Assembly: GCA_028710865.1 (NCBI GenBank)
Contig: JAQTUF010000006.1
Coordinates: forward strand, 1 to 62,325
Direction: 5' to 3'
DNA length: 62,325 nt
From: Candidatus Shapirobacteria bacterium
Lineage (GTDB): Bacteria; Patescibacteria; Microgenomatia; UBA12405
The notes under the pieces were generated by a model. That model saw only the letters and a list, made by a program, of their open reading frames with translations. It ran no database searches and was not told the origin of the DNA. Positions 6,965-15,193 of the stretch are shown in pieces. The position numbers and the translations under genes are program-made. Position 1 is the stretch's first letter, and the number at the start of each line of letters is the position of its first letter.

Positions 6965-7653
6965 AAGATAAACCGCTTAGTCCCCTTTTGTTTAAGCCAG
7001 AGATTGTTGGCTTTACATTTAGGATCATAAACTGTCAGTTGACGCCAAAATTCAGAGGAATGATTTTTTATTTTTAGATGGGTAAGTTCGTGGAGTAAAA
7101 TATGTTTAAATTTACTTTTGGGAAAGAAAATTATTTGCCAATTAAAATTTAAGTTGCCGTGAGACGAACAAGAACCAAAGCGAGACGATTGATTTCTAAC
7201 AGTAACATTATTATATTTAAAGCCAAATTCGATTGATAAATTGGCTAATTCTTTTTTGATAAGGGTTGAAGCAAAAGGACGAAGTTTTTTTTCAAGAAGA
7301 GATCGGGCATGTTTACTTTTATATCTAGATACATTGACGTAAATTTTCTGTTCATCAGGGAAAATTAAAACTGAATCTGTTTGAGTTTTTTTAAAAATAA
7401 GTTGATATTTTAGCCCTAAAATTTTGAGACTTTTCAGTTTTAAAATCCTTTTTTTTGGTTTAAATTTGGCTGAATTGTTAATTATCCAATCAAGATTATT
7501 TTGAATAAATTTTTGGACAATAAAGCCTGGAGTGAGATTGGGACAGGAGACAGAAAAAGAATTAAGAGAAATTAAATGAAGGCGAATTGAATGGATGGTT
7601 TTCCGCTTAATTTTATAAGTAAACTTTTTGCCTTGGATTAAGATTGACTTCAT
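6961..7653 (-). CDS. YgjP-like (M48/WLM-type) metallopeptidase
   Basis: A 230-aa protein of the YgjP-like/DUF45 metallopeptidase family. The C-terminal third has VRNQSSRFGSCSSHGNLNFN followed by the zinc motif HELTH (in HILLHELTHLKIKNH) and the downstream EFWRQL helix. The N-terminal half (YKIKRKTIHSIRLH) is the usual basic beta domain. No signal peptide is seen, so it is probably cytosolic; no substrate can be assigned. A TAAAAT box at 7670-7665 lies 11 nt upstream of the start. Convergent 4-nt overlap with xth. Confidence 0.88.
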   Translation of the reverse strand: MKSILIQGKKFTYKIKRKTIHSIRLHLISLNSFSVSCPNLTPGFIVQKFIQNNLDWIINNSAKFKPKKRILKLKSLKILGLKYQLIFKKTQTDSVLIFPDEQKIYVNVSRYKSKHARSLLEKKLRPFASTLIKKELANLSIEFGFKYNNVTVRNQSSRFGSCSSHGNLNFNWQIIFFPKSKFKHILLHELTHLKIKNHSSEFWRQLTVYDPKCKANNLWLKQKGTKRFIF

Positions 7654-7694
7654 AACTTTATGTTATTTTAAGCTAAAAATGATATATTGTAAGT

Positions 7695-8150
7695 ATGGGA
7701 AGTATATTTATTGCTGCTGATCATAGGGGTTTTTTATTAAAAGAATTTTTGAAAGAAAATTTAAGACAAGATGGGTTGAATGTGGTTGATTTGGGTAATA
7801 AAATTTATGATAAAGATGATGATTATGTAGAAATTGGTTTAAATTTGGCTCAAAAAACTGTGACTGAAAATACTAAAGGAATTTTGATTTGTGCCTCAGG
7901 AATAGGCATGTCGATTGTAGCTAATAAAGTAAATGGAACAAGAGCAGCTTTGTGTCTTTCAGAGAAACAAGCAAAAATGACCAGAGAACATAATGATGCT
8001 AATATTTTATGCCTAGCAGCTGATTTAGTTGATCAAGAGAATAATTTAGAAATAGTTAAAGTTTTTTTGGAAACTTTATTCTCTAGTGAAGAAAGACATA
8101 TTAAAAGAATTCAATTAATAAAAAAATATGAAAACACTAAAACCAGTTGA
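7695..8150 (+). CDS. rpiB: Ribose-5-phosphate isomerase B
   Basis: A 151-aa RpiB/LacAB-family isomerase interconverting ribose 5-phosphate and ribulose 5-phosphate. It has ADHRGF near the N-terminus (substrate Asp and His), the catalytic cysteine in CASGIGMS (family CGSGIGMS), and AALCLSEKQAKMTREHNDANIL. Length is normal (~150). It is the first gene of an operon with pgk, gap and an rpe-like gene and overlaps pgk by 23 nt. TATATT at 7683-7688 ends 6 nt before the ATG, predicting a leaderless transcript. Confidence 0.94.
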   Translation: MGSIFIAADHRGFLLKEFLKENLRQDGLNVVDLGNKIYDKDDDYVEIGLNLAQKTVTENTKGILICASGIGMSIVANKVNGTRAALCLSEKQAKMTREHNDANILCLAADLVDQENNLEIVKVFLETLFSSEERHIKRIQLIKKYENTKTS

Positions 8151-9192
8151 AAATATTGGTAGCAACCTAAAAGTTATTTTAAGATTAGATACTGACCTGC
8201 CGATAGATAAAGGACTGATATTAGACAATAGTAGACTCAAAAAATCAATTCCAACAATAAGATTAATTTTGGAAAGAAACAATAAAATAGTAATAATCGG
8301 ACATCGGGGGCGACCCACCGACAGCGAAGCAGTCTTGGCGGGCAAGCCTGATAGATATGATGAAAATTTATCACTTAAACCGGTATATCTGGAGTTGATG
8401 AATTTGTTGGAAATGAATGGAGAAAATATAATTGAAAGTGTTTTTGTGGAAGATATTAAAAATGAAGAAAAAATAAAAATTGCTCTAGAAAATAATCAAA
8501 TTATATTTATAGAGAATATTAGATTTTGGAAGGAAGAGGATGAAGGGGATGTTAATATATTTAATATTTTAAAAAAATATTGTTCAGTTTTAGTGAATGA
8601 TGCAATTGCGGTAGCTCACAGAGAAAATGCCTCAATTATATTGCATCGGGAAATGGAAACTTTTTATGGATTTAATTTTATAGAAGAAATTGAAGGATTA
8701 GAAAAAATATTTAAATCAGAAAAACCAATGACTATAGTTTTGGGAGGAGCCAAAGAAGATAAATTAAAATACTTAAAAGAATTAGAAAAAATAGCTGATA
8801 ATATTTTAGTGGGAGGAAAATTACCAAAATTAATGTCTAGTGACCAATTAAATGAGGGCAATGAAAAAGTTTTGATAGCAAAATTAAGAGAAGATGGATT
8901 AGATTTGAGTGAAAATGATATTAATGATTTTATTGAAATAATAAATAGATCAAAAACTATAATATGGAGCGGTGCTATGGGATTTTATGAAGATGAAAAA
9001 AATAGGGTTGGAACGGAAAAAATAGCCTCAGTCATTGCAAAATCAGAGGCTAGTTATAAAGTAATTGCTGGTGGAGACACTTTGGCTTCTATAAAATTTT
9101 TGGGGCTAAAAGATAAAATAGATTTTGTTTGTAGTGGCGGTGGAGTATTGTTGGAATTTTTAACAAAAAGATCATTGCCAGCATGGAACTAA
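8128..9192 (+). CDS. pgk: Phosphoglycerate kinase (divergent)
   Basis: A 354-aa phosphoglycerate kinase that transfers phosphate between 1,3-bisphosphoglycerate and ADP in lower glycolysis. The N-domain motifs are recognisable but altered: RLDTDLPI for R-x-D-x-N-V-P, DNSRLKKSIPTI, GHRGRP for SHLGRP, then SLKPVYLEL, ENIRFWKEE and VNDAIAVAHRENAS. The C-domain has IVLGGAKEDKL, ILVGGKL, IIWSGAMGFYE, GGDTLASI and SGGGVLLEFL. It is ~40 residues shorter than typical. Between GRP and SLKPV it has ~9 extra residues encoded by a G+C-rich palindrome (8304-8346). The ATG lies inside the rpiB 3' end. Confidence 0.92.
   Translation: MKTLKPVENIGSNLKVILRLDTDLPIDKGLILDNSRLKKSIPTIRLILERNNKIVIIGHRGRPTDSEAVLAGKPDRYDENLSLKPVYLELMNLLEMNGENIIESVFVEDIKNEEKIKIALENNQIIFIENIRFWKEEDEGDVNIFNILKKYCSVLVNDAIAVAHRENASIILHREMETFYGFNFIEEIEGLEKIFKSEKPMTIVLGGAKEDKLKYLKELEKIADNILVGGKLPKLMSSDQLNEGNEKVLIAKLREDGLDLSENDINDFIEIINRSKTIIWSGAMGFYEDEKNRVGTEKIASVIAKSEASYKVIAGGDTLASIKFLGLKDKIDFVCSGGGVLLEFLTKRSLPAWN
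8304..8346 (+). repeat. G+C-rich palindromic insert within pgk
   Basis: In an otherwise ~30% G+C gene, this ~43-nt block is strongly G+C-rich. It can fold, with CCCACCGAC near 8313 pairing imperfectly with GTCTTGGCGGG around 8332-8342. It encodes the extra loop after GHRGRP. It resembles in composition the intergenic palindrome at 61878-61918 (shared CGAAGC-like centre and GGCGGG arm). It is probably a small REP-like element tolerated in a surface loop. Confidence 0.5.
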
Positions 9193-9195
9193 TCT

Positions 9196-9669
9196 ATGGA
9201 CAAAGAACCAGTAATTAATAAACAAATTGAGACAAAAAATGAATGGCCGAAATCTTTTGAAACAGAGAGAGGTTCTGTTTATACATATGATAATGAAGGA
9301 AAAACAAGTCGATTAAAGGTTATCACTGGGGAACAGTATCCAACTCAAGATATAACTATTTTTGTTGATTTAAATAATGCAGAAGGACAACAAGTAAAGA
9401 TAGCCTGTGACCGAGGTGATAAAGTATATGTGGCAGAAAAAAAGACGGATGAAGACATAGAAATAATCAGAAAACTAGGAGACATTAAAAACAAAGATAA
9501 ATTGTATTTAATTATTGTTAAAGATAGAACCGCAATTTTTGGGAAAAAAGCATTATTAACACCTACTATTGGTTATCAAGTGTTTGATACAAAATACTTT
9601 CAAGAAGATAATGGACAACGGAAAACAACAAGCCATTTGGGAAATAAAGTTACTAAAATAAATTATTAA
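9196..9669 (+). CDS. Uncharacterised protein between pgk and gap
   Basis: A 157-aa protein I do not recognise. It is hydrophilic with no signal peptide or membrane segment. The N-terminal 20 residues look disordered and acidic/basic mixed. The middle has alternating beta-like strands (ITIFVDLNNAEGQQVKIACD and LYLIIVKDRTAIFGKK) suggesting a small beta domain. It starts 4 nt after the pgk stop and ends 22 nt before gap, so it is almost certainly co-transcribed with the glycolytic genes. Confidence 0.7.
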   Translation: MDKEPVINKQIETKNEWPKSFETERGSVYTYDNEGKTSRLKVITGEQYPTQDITIFVDLNNAEGQQVKIACDRGDKVYVAEKKTDEDIEIIRKLGDIKNKDKLYLIIVKDRTAIFGKKALLTPTIGYQVFDTKYFQEDNGQRKTTSHLGNKVTKINY

Positions 9670-9691
9670 GCAATTAGGTTATTATTAATAT

Positions 9692-10729
9692 ATGAAACAA
9701 AATAAAAAAATCAGAATTGGAATTAATGGCTTTGGAAGAATTGGAACTGTAGTTTTAAGATCAATATTTTTGGAAAAATATGATGTAGAAGTGGGATTAA
9801 TAAATACAGTTGGAGATTTTGGAATGGAATCTTTTGCTATGCAGTTTAAATATGATTCAGTATATGGAAGAATGCCGACAAAAATTGGTTTTTCAGAACC
9901 AGAAAAGTCATCGGAAATAGGTAGATTAAAAATAGGATCAACAATTATCCCCTTTTCAGGAGAAAAAGATCCAGAAAAAATAAAATGGAAAAATTATGAT
10001 GTTGATGTAGTTTTAGAATGTACGGGAGTTTTTACCGATATGAAAGCCATGGGACATATAAAAGCTGGGGCTAAAAAAGTAATAATTTCTGCTCCAGCTA
10101 AGGATAAAAAAATTCCCGTGATTATTTTGGGAGTTAATGAAGAAAAATATAATGGGGAGAAAATAATTTCTAATGGATCCTGTACTACTAACTGTGTGGC
10201 AGCAATCGTAAAAATAATTGATGAAAAAATTGGTTTTCAGGAAGGATCATTAACAACTATTCATGCTTATACAACCAACCAAAATATTGTTGATGGAATC
10301 AGCAAGGACCCAAGAAGAGGTAGAGCAGCAGCAATAAATATAGTACCGACTTCAACTGGGGCAGCTGAAGCGGTAATTGCGGCTTATCCCCCTGCAGCCG
10401 GTCGCTTTGCTGGAACAGCAATACGAGTACCAGTGGTATGTGGAAGTTATTCTGATTTAACTTTTAAATTAGTTAGAAAAACGACAGTTGAAGAGATAAA
10501 TTCTATTTTTGAAGAGGCAAGTATGGAACCAAGACTGGTAAGTAAATTGAAAGTATCTTATGAACCATTAGTATCATCGGATATTATTGGCAACAACGCA
10601 TCTTGTATTATTGATAGTCAAATGACCAAAGTAATTTCTGATGATATGATTTCAATTGGAGCTTGGTATGATAATGAATATGGCTATAGTTGTCGACTAA
10701 TTGAAAATGCCATTTATATATGCAAATAA
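9692..10729 (+). CDS. gap: Glyceraldehyde-3-phosphate dehydrogenase, type I
   Basis: A 345-aa NAD(P)-dependent GAPDH. The Rossmann motif INGFGRIG is at residues ~9-16. The catalytic centre is SNGSCTTNC (Cys nucleophile; Ala of the usual SNASCTTNC replaced by Gly) and its His partner is in the LTTIHAYTTNQ segment. Further motifs are DPRRGRAAAINIVPTSTGAA, RVPVVCGSYSDLTF and WYDNEYGYSCRL. Length is normal. The last codons overlap the start of the rpe-like gene by 10 nt, so translation is probably coupled. It catalyses formation of 1,3-bisphosphoglycerate, the substrate of the pgk product upstream. Confidence 0.97.
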   Translation: MKQNKKIRIGINGFGRIGTVVLRSIFLEKYDVEVGLINTVGDFGMESFAMQFKYDSVYGRMPTKIGFSEPEKSSEIGRLKIGSTIIPFSGEKDPEKIKWKNYDVDVVLECTGVFTDMKAMGHIKAGAKKVIISAPAKDKKIPVIILGVNEEKYNGEKIISNGSCTTNCVAAIVKIIDEKIGFQEGSLTTIHAYTTNQNIVDGISKDPRRGRAAAINIVPTSTGAAEAVIAAYPPAAGRFAGTAIRVPVVCGSYSDLTFKLVRKTTVEEINSIFEEASMEPRLVSKLKVSYEPLVSSDIIGNNASCIIDSQMTKVISDDMISIGAWYDNEYGYSCRLIENAIYICK

Positions 10730-11361
10730 TTCCAACTATTTTAGAAAAGGATTTTGGGGTAGTAGAAATTAAAATTAGGCAAGCGAAAAGTATTAGTAGG
10801 TGGATTCAAATTGACGTAATTGATGGAAGTTTTACTGATGGTAAAACTTTTGAATTAGAATTGTTAAATAATAATTTAGATGAGGTAGAAAATGTCTTAT
10901 GGGAGATACATTTGATGGTTAAAGAACCAAAAAATTGGATAGAAAAATGTAATTTCATTTCAGCTTCTAGGATAGTTGGACAAGTAGAAATGATGACTGA
11001 TAGAGAAGATTTCATAACTCAAGTCAAAAATTTGGGAATGGAAGCAGGATTGGCTATGGATATTGATACTGAAATTGGGGAAATTCCTGATGAAACTGAT
11101 TTAGTTTTATTGATGGGTAGGAAATTGGGTTTTGGAAGCTATGATTTAGATGAAATAATTTTTGAAAAAATTAAAAAGCTAAAAAAAATAAAAGAGGAAG
11201 AAAATTTAAAATTTATAATTGGAGTTGATGGTGGAATAAATGAAGAAAATATAAAAGGTTTAAACGATACTGGAATTGACATTGCCTATTGCGGCGGGTC
11301 AATTTTTAATGGTATGGTAAGTGATAATTGGGAAAAATTAAAATATGCTATCGAAAACTAA
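10720..11361 (+). CDS. Ribulose-phosphate 3-epimerase-like TIM-barrel protein
   Basis: A 213-aa protein of the ribulose-phosphate-binding barrel superfamily, closest by motif to ribulose-5-phosphate 3-epimerase. Matching motifs are IPTILEKDF, IDVIDGSFTDG, HLMVKEP, GVDGGINEENI and YCGGSIFNG. Two active-site positions differ from canonical Rpe: the first metal His (HIDVMDG) is Gln (QIDVIDG), and the N-terminal Ser (PSIL) is Thr (PTIL). The second His, the DVIDG Asp and the VDGG Asp are kept. Its place in the gap/rpiB operon supports a pentose-phosphate role, but the His loss leaves the exact reaction open. Confidence 0.75.
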   Translation: MQIIPTILEKDFGVVEIKIRQAKSISRWIQIDVIDGSFTDGKTFELELLNNNLDEVENVLWEIHLMVKEPKNWIEKCNFISASRIVGQVEMMTDREDFITQVKNLGMEAGLAMDIDTEIGEIPDETDLVLLMGRKLGFGSYDLDEIIFEKIKKLKKIKEEENLKFIIGVDGGINEENIKGLNDTGIDIAYCGGSIFNGMVSDNWEKLKYAIEN

Positions 11362-11974
11362 AAAAATAATTAAAAGAGTGGCTATCTTTGGTGATGCTGA
11401 AGCCAAAAAAACTGACCAACATTTTATAAATGCTTTCAATACGGCTAAACTATTAGCTGAAAATGGATATACTATTGTTAATGGTGGTGGCCCTGGAATA
11501 ATGTTGGCAGCAACTTTGGGAGCAAAGGCTGGTGGTGGAAAAGCAGAAATAGTTATCTTGGATCCAAAACATAAACCAAAAAATTATGAGGGTTTAAATT
11601 TAGAAAATAACAAATTAGCAGATAAAATTATTAAAACCAAAAATTATCCTGATCGATTAAACAAACTAATAGATCTAGGGGATACTTTTGTAATTTTCAA
11701 TGGTGGAGTGGGAACTTTGTCTGAGGTTGGATTATGTTGGGAAATGGCAAAATTTGAATATGGCAAACATGAACCGTTGATATTTTTTGGTGAACAATGG
11801 GAAAAAACAATTGGTGAATTAGTTAAAGATATGAAATATGATCCGATTGAAAAGAAAGTTTATGAAATAGTAATAAGTCCAGAAGAAGTATTGGAAACAA
11901 TTCAAAAACATAAAGGCAGCCCAAAAAAAGAAAAAATAGGTTTAGTAAATAGGATTTTTGATTATTTTAAATAG
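11345..11974 (+). CDS. LOG-family protein (nucleotide 5'-monophosphate phosphoribohydrolase-like)
   Basis: A 209-aa LOG/'lysine decarboxylase-like' family protein. It has the Rossmann-like start RVAIFGDAEA, the first glycine motif NGGGPGIM and the catalytic motif FNGGVGTLSE (family PGGxGTxxE, Pro replaced by Asn). Characterised members cleave ribose 5-phosphate from cytokinin or other nucleotide monophosphates, which would yield ribose 5-phosphate for the pathway encoded upstream. It overlaps the rpe-like gene by 17 nt and converges with capA (8-nt overlap). Confidence 0.85.
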   Translation: MLSKTKKIIKRVAIFGDAEAKKTDQHFINAFNTAKLLAENGYTIVNGGGPGIMLAATLGAKAGGGKAEIVILDPKHKPKNYEGLNLENNKLADKIIKTKNYPDRLNKLIDLGDTFVIFNGGVGTLSEVGLCWEMAKFEYGKHEPLIFFGEQWEKTIGELVKDMKYDPIEKKVYEIVISPEEVLETIQKHKGSPKKEKIGLVNRIFDYFK

Positions 11975-12920
11975 AAGGCTGGGGTTGAGAATTATATTTG
12001 ATAATTAAGGGAATAGAAGCGGTTTTAATAATCTCATTTTTAGTAACAGTGATATCAATAATTTGAGAAATAGAAGTTTCTACAGACCAATTTTGATCAA
12101 AAATAAAATTACCTAAAGAATAATAAATTGGTTTACCTTGATAAATTTCTGATGGTTGAAGTACATGAGGATGATGTCCATGAATAATATCAGCTCCAGC
12201 ATCAATAAATTGATGAGCTAAGTCAACTCGCCACTCCTCTGGTATGGAGAGATATTCATTTCCCCAATGAAGGGAAAGAATAAGCCAATCAACCTGAGAA
12301 TTATATTTTTTGATGAGATTGATTATTTGATTTGGATCTAATTTAGGGTTGGAAATAAAATCATAACCCAAAAAACCAAATTTAATACCATTGATCTCTT
12401 TTGAAACAAATTCTGAATCAGAGTTATGGGAATAAACAAAATTGATATTCTGTTGATTTAAAAAACTCTTGGTTTGATTAAAACCGTCTTGACCATAATT
12501 AAACATATGATTATTGGCTAAATTAAGAATAAATTTATTAGATTTTAGTTGAAGTAAAAAACGAGGATCACCACAAAAAGTAAAAGTTCCAGTAAAACCA
12601 GTAGGACAGTCTTTGATAATAGGACTTTCTAAATTGGCTAAATTAAAATCATTGGCTTGCAAAATATGACTAACCTCACTAAAACTCCAAGAAAAATCAT
12701 TTTTAGAACGAGCGATATTGGTAATATAACGACCCAAGCCTAAATCCCCCACTAAGCCAAACTTAACTGTTGAGGTGGGAATTGGAGTTGGAATAAAGAC
12801 TTTTTTAAAAGAACCAATAGATGCTGGACTGATAATATTTGATGGGGTCAGTTTAAAACTAACGATAAAAAAAGAAGTTATTACCAAAAAGACTGTTAAT
12901 AATATAACTCTTAGTTTCAT
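11967..12920 (-). CDS. CapA-family putative metallophosphatase
   Basis: A 317-aa protein with an N-terminal signal anchor (residues ~5-25) and a CapA/PGA_cap domain of the calcineurin-like superfamily. Motifs are VGDLGLGRY, DFNLANLESPI, FILNLANNHMFNYG, WLILSLHWGNEY, IHGHHPHVLQPSEIYQGKPI and YSLGNFIFDQ. The family includes the poly-gamma-glutamate capsule protein CapA, though most members act on unknown extracellular substrates. Its position opposite an envelope gene block fits a surface role. Confidence 0.88.
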   Translation of the reverse strand: MKLRVILLTVFLVITSFFIVSFKLTPSNIISPASIGSFKKVFIPTPIPTSTVKFGLVGDLGLGRYITNIARSKNDFSWSFSEVSHILQANDFNLANLESPIIKDCPTGFTGTFTFCGDPRFLLQLKSNKFILNLANNHMFNYGQDGFNQTKSFLNQQNINFVYSHNSDSEFVSKEINGIKFGFLGYDFISNPKLDPNQIINLIKKYNSQVDWLILSLHWGNEYLSIPEEWRVDLAHQFIDAGADIIHGHHPHVLQPSEIYQGKPIYYSLGNFIFDQNWSVETSISQIIDITVTKNEIIKTASIPLIIKYNSQPQPSI

Positions 12921-12963
12921 TATTTAATTAAAACACAAATTATTTTTGATAAACTAGAACACT

Positions 12964-13776
12964 ATGAAGAAAAGAATATTATTAATAATAATAACTTCAT
13001 TTTTTTTAGGAGGGTGTTCTTTATCCCCTAAAAGATCAGCAATAGAAATAAATAGTTACCCAGTAGCTAAAGTTTTTCTGGATGGGAAGGAAATGGGAAT
13101 GACTCCTTATAAAAATAGGTCTTTACGTCCTGGAGAGATAGAGGTTAAACTGAAAACTAACGATAGTGTTTGGATTAAAAAAGTAAAATTGCAAAATAAT
13201 GTAAACACAGTAATTGATTGGGAATTTGGGAAAAATGATGAAGAATCAGGTGGATATATATTATTTTTAGAAAAAACTGGAGACAAAAAAAATGCTGGAT
13301 TAATGACAATATCAAATCCATCAACAGCAACAATATCAATTGATAACGAAATTAAAGGTTTTTCACCAATTAAAATAAACAATATAGGTGAAGGTGATAA
13401 ACATTTAACTCTGACTTTCCCAGGACACAAAAATGCTGATATTTTTGTTAAAGCAATTAAAGGCTATCAATTAGTAGTAGAGGTAATATTGGCCAAAGAA
13501 ACTACAACTATAAATGAGGAAAATAAAAATCAAGAGGATACTCCCAAAATAGAAAATAGTGATTTAGTAGAAAATCAAACAAAAGTAACTATAAAAGAAA
13601 CTGAAACTGGTTGGTTAAGGGTAAGAGAGGAACCATTAACTAATGCTAAAGAAATAGCTAGGGTAAACCCTAAAGAAAGTTATGTTTTGTTAGAAGAAAA
13701 AACTGACTGGTTTAAAATTGAATTAGAAAATGGAAATAGTGGTTGGATATCGTCTAATTATGCCGAGAAAAACTAA
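12964..13776 (+). CDS. PEGA- and SH3-domain lipoprotein
   Basis: A 270-aa predicted lipoprotein: signal peptide with lipobox LGGC (Cys18), a PEGA domain at residues ~25-75 (SYPVAKVFLDGKEMGMTPYK), a second PEGA-like domain at ~105-165 (NPSTATISIDNEIKGFSPIK), a polar linker and a C-terminal bacterial SH3 domain (~200-270; GWLRVREEP and WFKIELENGNSGWIS). PEGA and SH3b domains usually bind wall or surface polymers. TAAACT at 12950-12955 ends 8 nt before the ATG. The 3' end overlaps the convergent WecA-like gene by 23 nt. Confidence 0.88.
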   Translation: MKKRILLIIITSFFLGGCSLSPKRSAIEINSYPVAKVFLDGKEMGMTPYKNRSLRPGEIEVKLKTNDSVWIKKVKLQNNVNTVIDWEFGKNDEESGGYILFLEKTGDKKNAGLMTISNPSTATISIDNEIKGFSPIKINNIGEGDKHLTLTFPGHKNADIFVKAIKGYQLVVEVILAKETTTINEENKNQEDTPKIENSDLVENQTKVTIKETETGWLRVREEPLTNAKEIARVNPKESYVLLEEKTDWFKIELENGNSGWISSNYAEKN

Positions 13777-14809
13777 AAACACCAGCAAAAAATATTAAAG
13801 CTAGTCCAATAAAAACATAAAATTTTTGACTACTGTTTAGAAAAAGTGAGAGAGACCCTAAAATAAAACTAAAAGACCAATAAAGAAGACTAATAGATCG
13901 ACGACTCCAACCACTTTTGAGGAGTTGATGATGTAAGTGTTGACCGTCTCCAATATAAATAGGTTTATGATTGATTATTCTCCTAATGATAGTATAGACG
14001 GCATCGAGCATAGGAATACCTAAAAGAAAAATAAGAGTAGCTAATTTAGCTCCAGAGAGAATGGCGAGGACAGCAAGAAAAAATCCGGCTAAACTTTTAC
14101 CACTATATCCGGGCATAATACTTTGGGGAAAAAAATTAAAAGGAAGAAAACCTAAATATGAACCACAAACTGCACCAGCTAAAATAATAACTGGCCATTG
14201 AGTAATATCAGTGGCATATTTAAAAGCTAAAATACCCATAAAAAAGGCAGAAATAGCAGTAAATCCAGGGAGCTGACCATCAACTCCAGTAGCCCAGCCA
14301 ACAATATTCATACACCAAACAATCCAAATTATGGCTAAAAGATCAGAAATTATCCAAATACTATGGGGACCAAAAAAAGAAAAATTAATTTTTAAAAAAG
14401 ATAAATCGATAACACCACCATTAAAAGGATTAGAAATAAAGGCAATACCGATACCAAAACCAACCACAATTAAAGCAGATAATATATTGCTTATTAATCT
14501 AATTTTGGGATTAATATCTTTGAGATCATCCCAAACTCCAACTATTAAAGTTAAACAAGCGGCCAATAAAATACCAATTAGATGTTTATCAATTGGTAAA
14601 AAAAATAAACAAACAATAACTACTGAAATAAAAATAGGGATTCCTCCACCCCGAGGAACTGGAGCTATAGCGGTGGCATTATGACTTTTTTCATTTTTAA
14701 TAACTGGATTTTCAATCCATTTTTGATGGATAAAAAAATTTTTAACCAATGGGGTTAAAAAAAAAGAAGTTAGTCCAGAAATAACTATGGCTAAAATAAA
14801 GAAAAACAT
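13754..14809 (-). CDS. MraY/WecA-family polyprenyl-phosphate sugar-1-P transferase, altered motif
   Basis: A 351-aa multi-pass membrane protein of the polyprenyl-phosphate N-acetylhexosamine-1-phosphate transferase family. Recognisable motifs: PRGGGIPIF, GVWDDLKDINPK (Asp pair), NIVGWATGVDGQLPGF (family NxxNxxDGLDG), IPMLDAVYTIIRRI and GDGQHLHHQLL (family HLHH). The usual GDxGS motif reads GYSGK, so a nearly invariant Mg-binding Asp is Tyr. It probably starts glycan synthesis on undecaprenyl phosphate, but the motif change means a distinct subfamily or changed activity. It follows directly (0 nt) the small membrane protein gene and is the last gene of a minus-strand envelope operon. Confidence 0.82.
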   Translation of the reverse strand: MFFFILAIVISGLTSFFLTPLVKNFFIHQKWIENPVIKNEKSHNATAIAPVPRGGGIPIFISVVIVCLFFLPIDKHLIGILLAACLTLIVGVWDDLKDINPKIRLISNILSALIVVGFGIGIAFISNPFNGGVIDLSFLKINFSFFGPHSIWIISDLLAIIWIVWCMNIVGWATGVDGQLPGFTAISAFFMGILAFKYATDITQWPVIILAGAVCGSYLGFLPFNFFPQSIMPGYSGKSLAGFFLAVLAILSGAKLATLIFLLGIPMLDAVYTIIRRIINHKPIYIGDGQHLHHQLLKSGWSRRSISLLYWSFSFILGSLSLFLNSSQKFYVFIGLALIFFAGVFSFSRHN

Positions 14810-15190
14810 TTAAGAAAAAATATTAATAATTTGGAAAAGAGTGATAAAAGAAAAAATGGAAAAAATAAGAGAAGTTACAATTAAAAGATGAGAGAAAATT
14901 TGAATAGTATTTAAGAAAAATGTGGCTAAAAGATGATTAATAAGTAAAAAAATTATAGAAAAAGTTGGGAGGAAAAATAAAGCTGATACAGAGGCTAATT
15001 GGGATTCTCCCCAAGGAAGTGAATAATAAAGCGGAATCTGATTAGGTAAACTATTAAATTTAAAAATTAAAAAAGCTAGCTGAGCAATTATAAAAACAAT
15101 ATTCCAACGGAAAACTTGGTAGTTTATCTTTTTTTGCCAAAATTTACCTAAGGTGGCAATTTGAATTGAAATTGATTTTAGAAAAGACAT
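14810..15190 (-). CDS. Small three-TM membrane protein
   Basis: A 126-aa protein with about three membrane spans (residues ~28-48, ~65-90, ~97-122). The stretch LPNQIPLYYSLPWGE resembles the LPxxIPxHxxxxG signature of DUF1648-type proteins, but I would not assign it firmly. It sits 3 nt after the ArnT-like glycosyltransferase gene and abuts the WecA-like gene, so it probably belongs to the same glycan export or assembly operon. Confidence 0.7.
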   Translation of the reverse strand: MSFLKSISIQIATLGKFWQKKINYQVFRWNIVFIIAQLAFLIFKFNSLPNQIPLYYSLPWGESQLASVSALFFLPTFSIIFLLINHLLATFFLNTIQIFSHLLIVTSLIFSIFSFITLFQIINIFS

Positions 15191-15193
15191 AAA

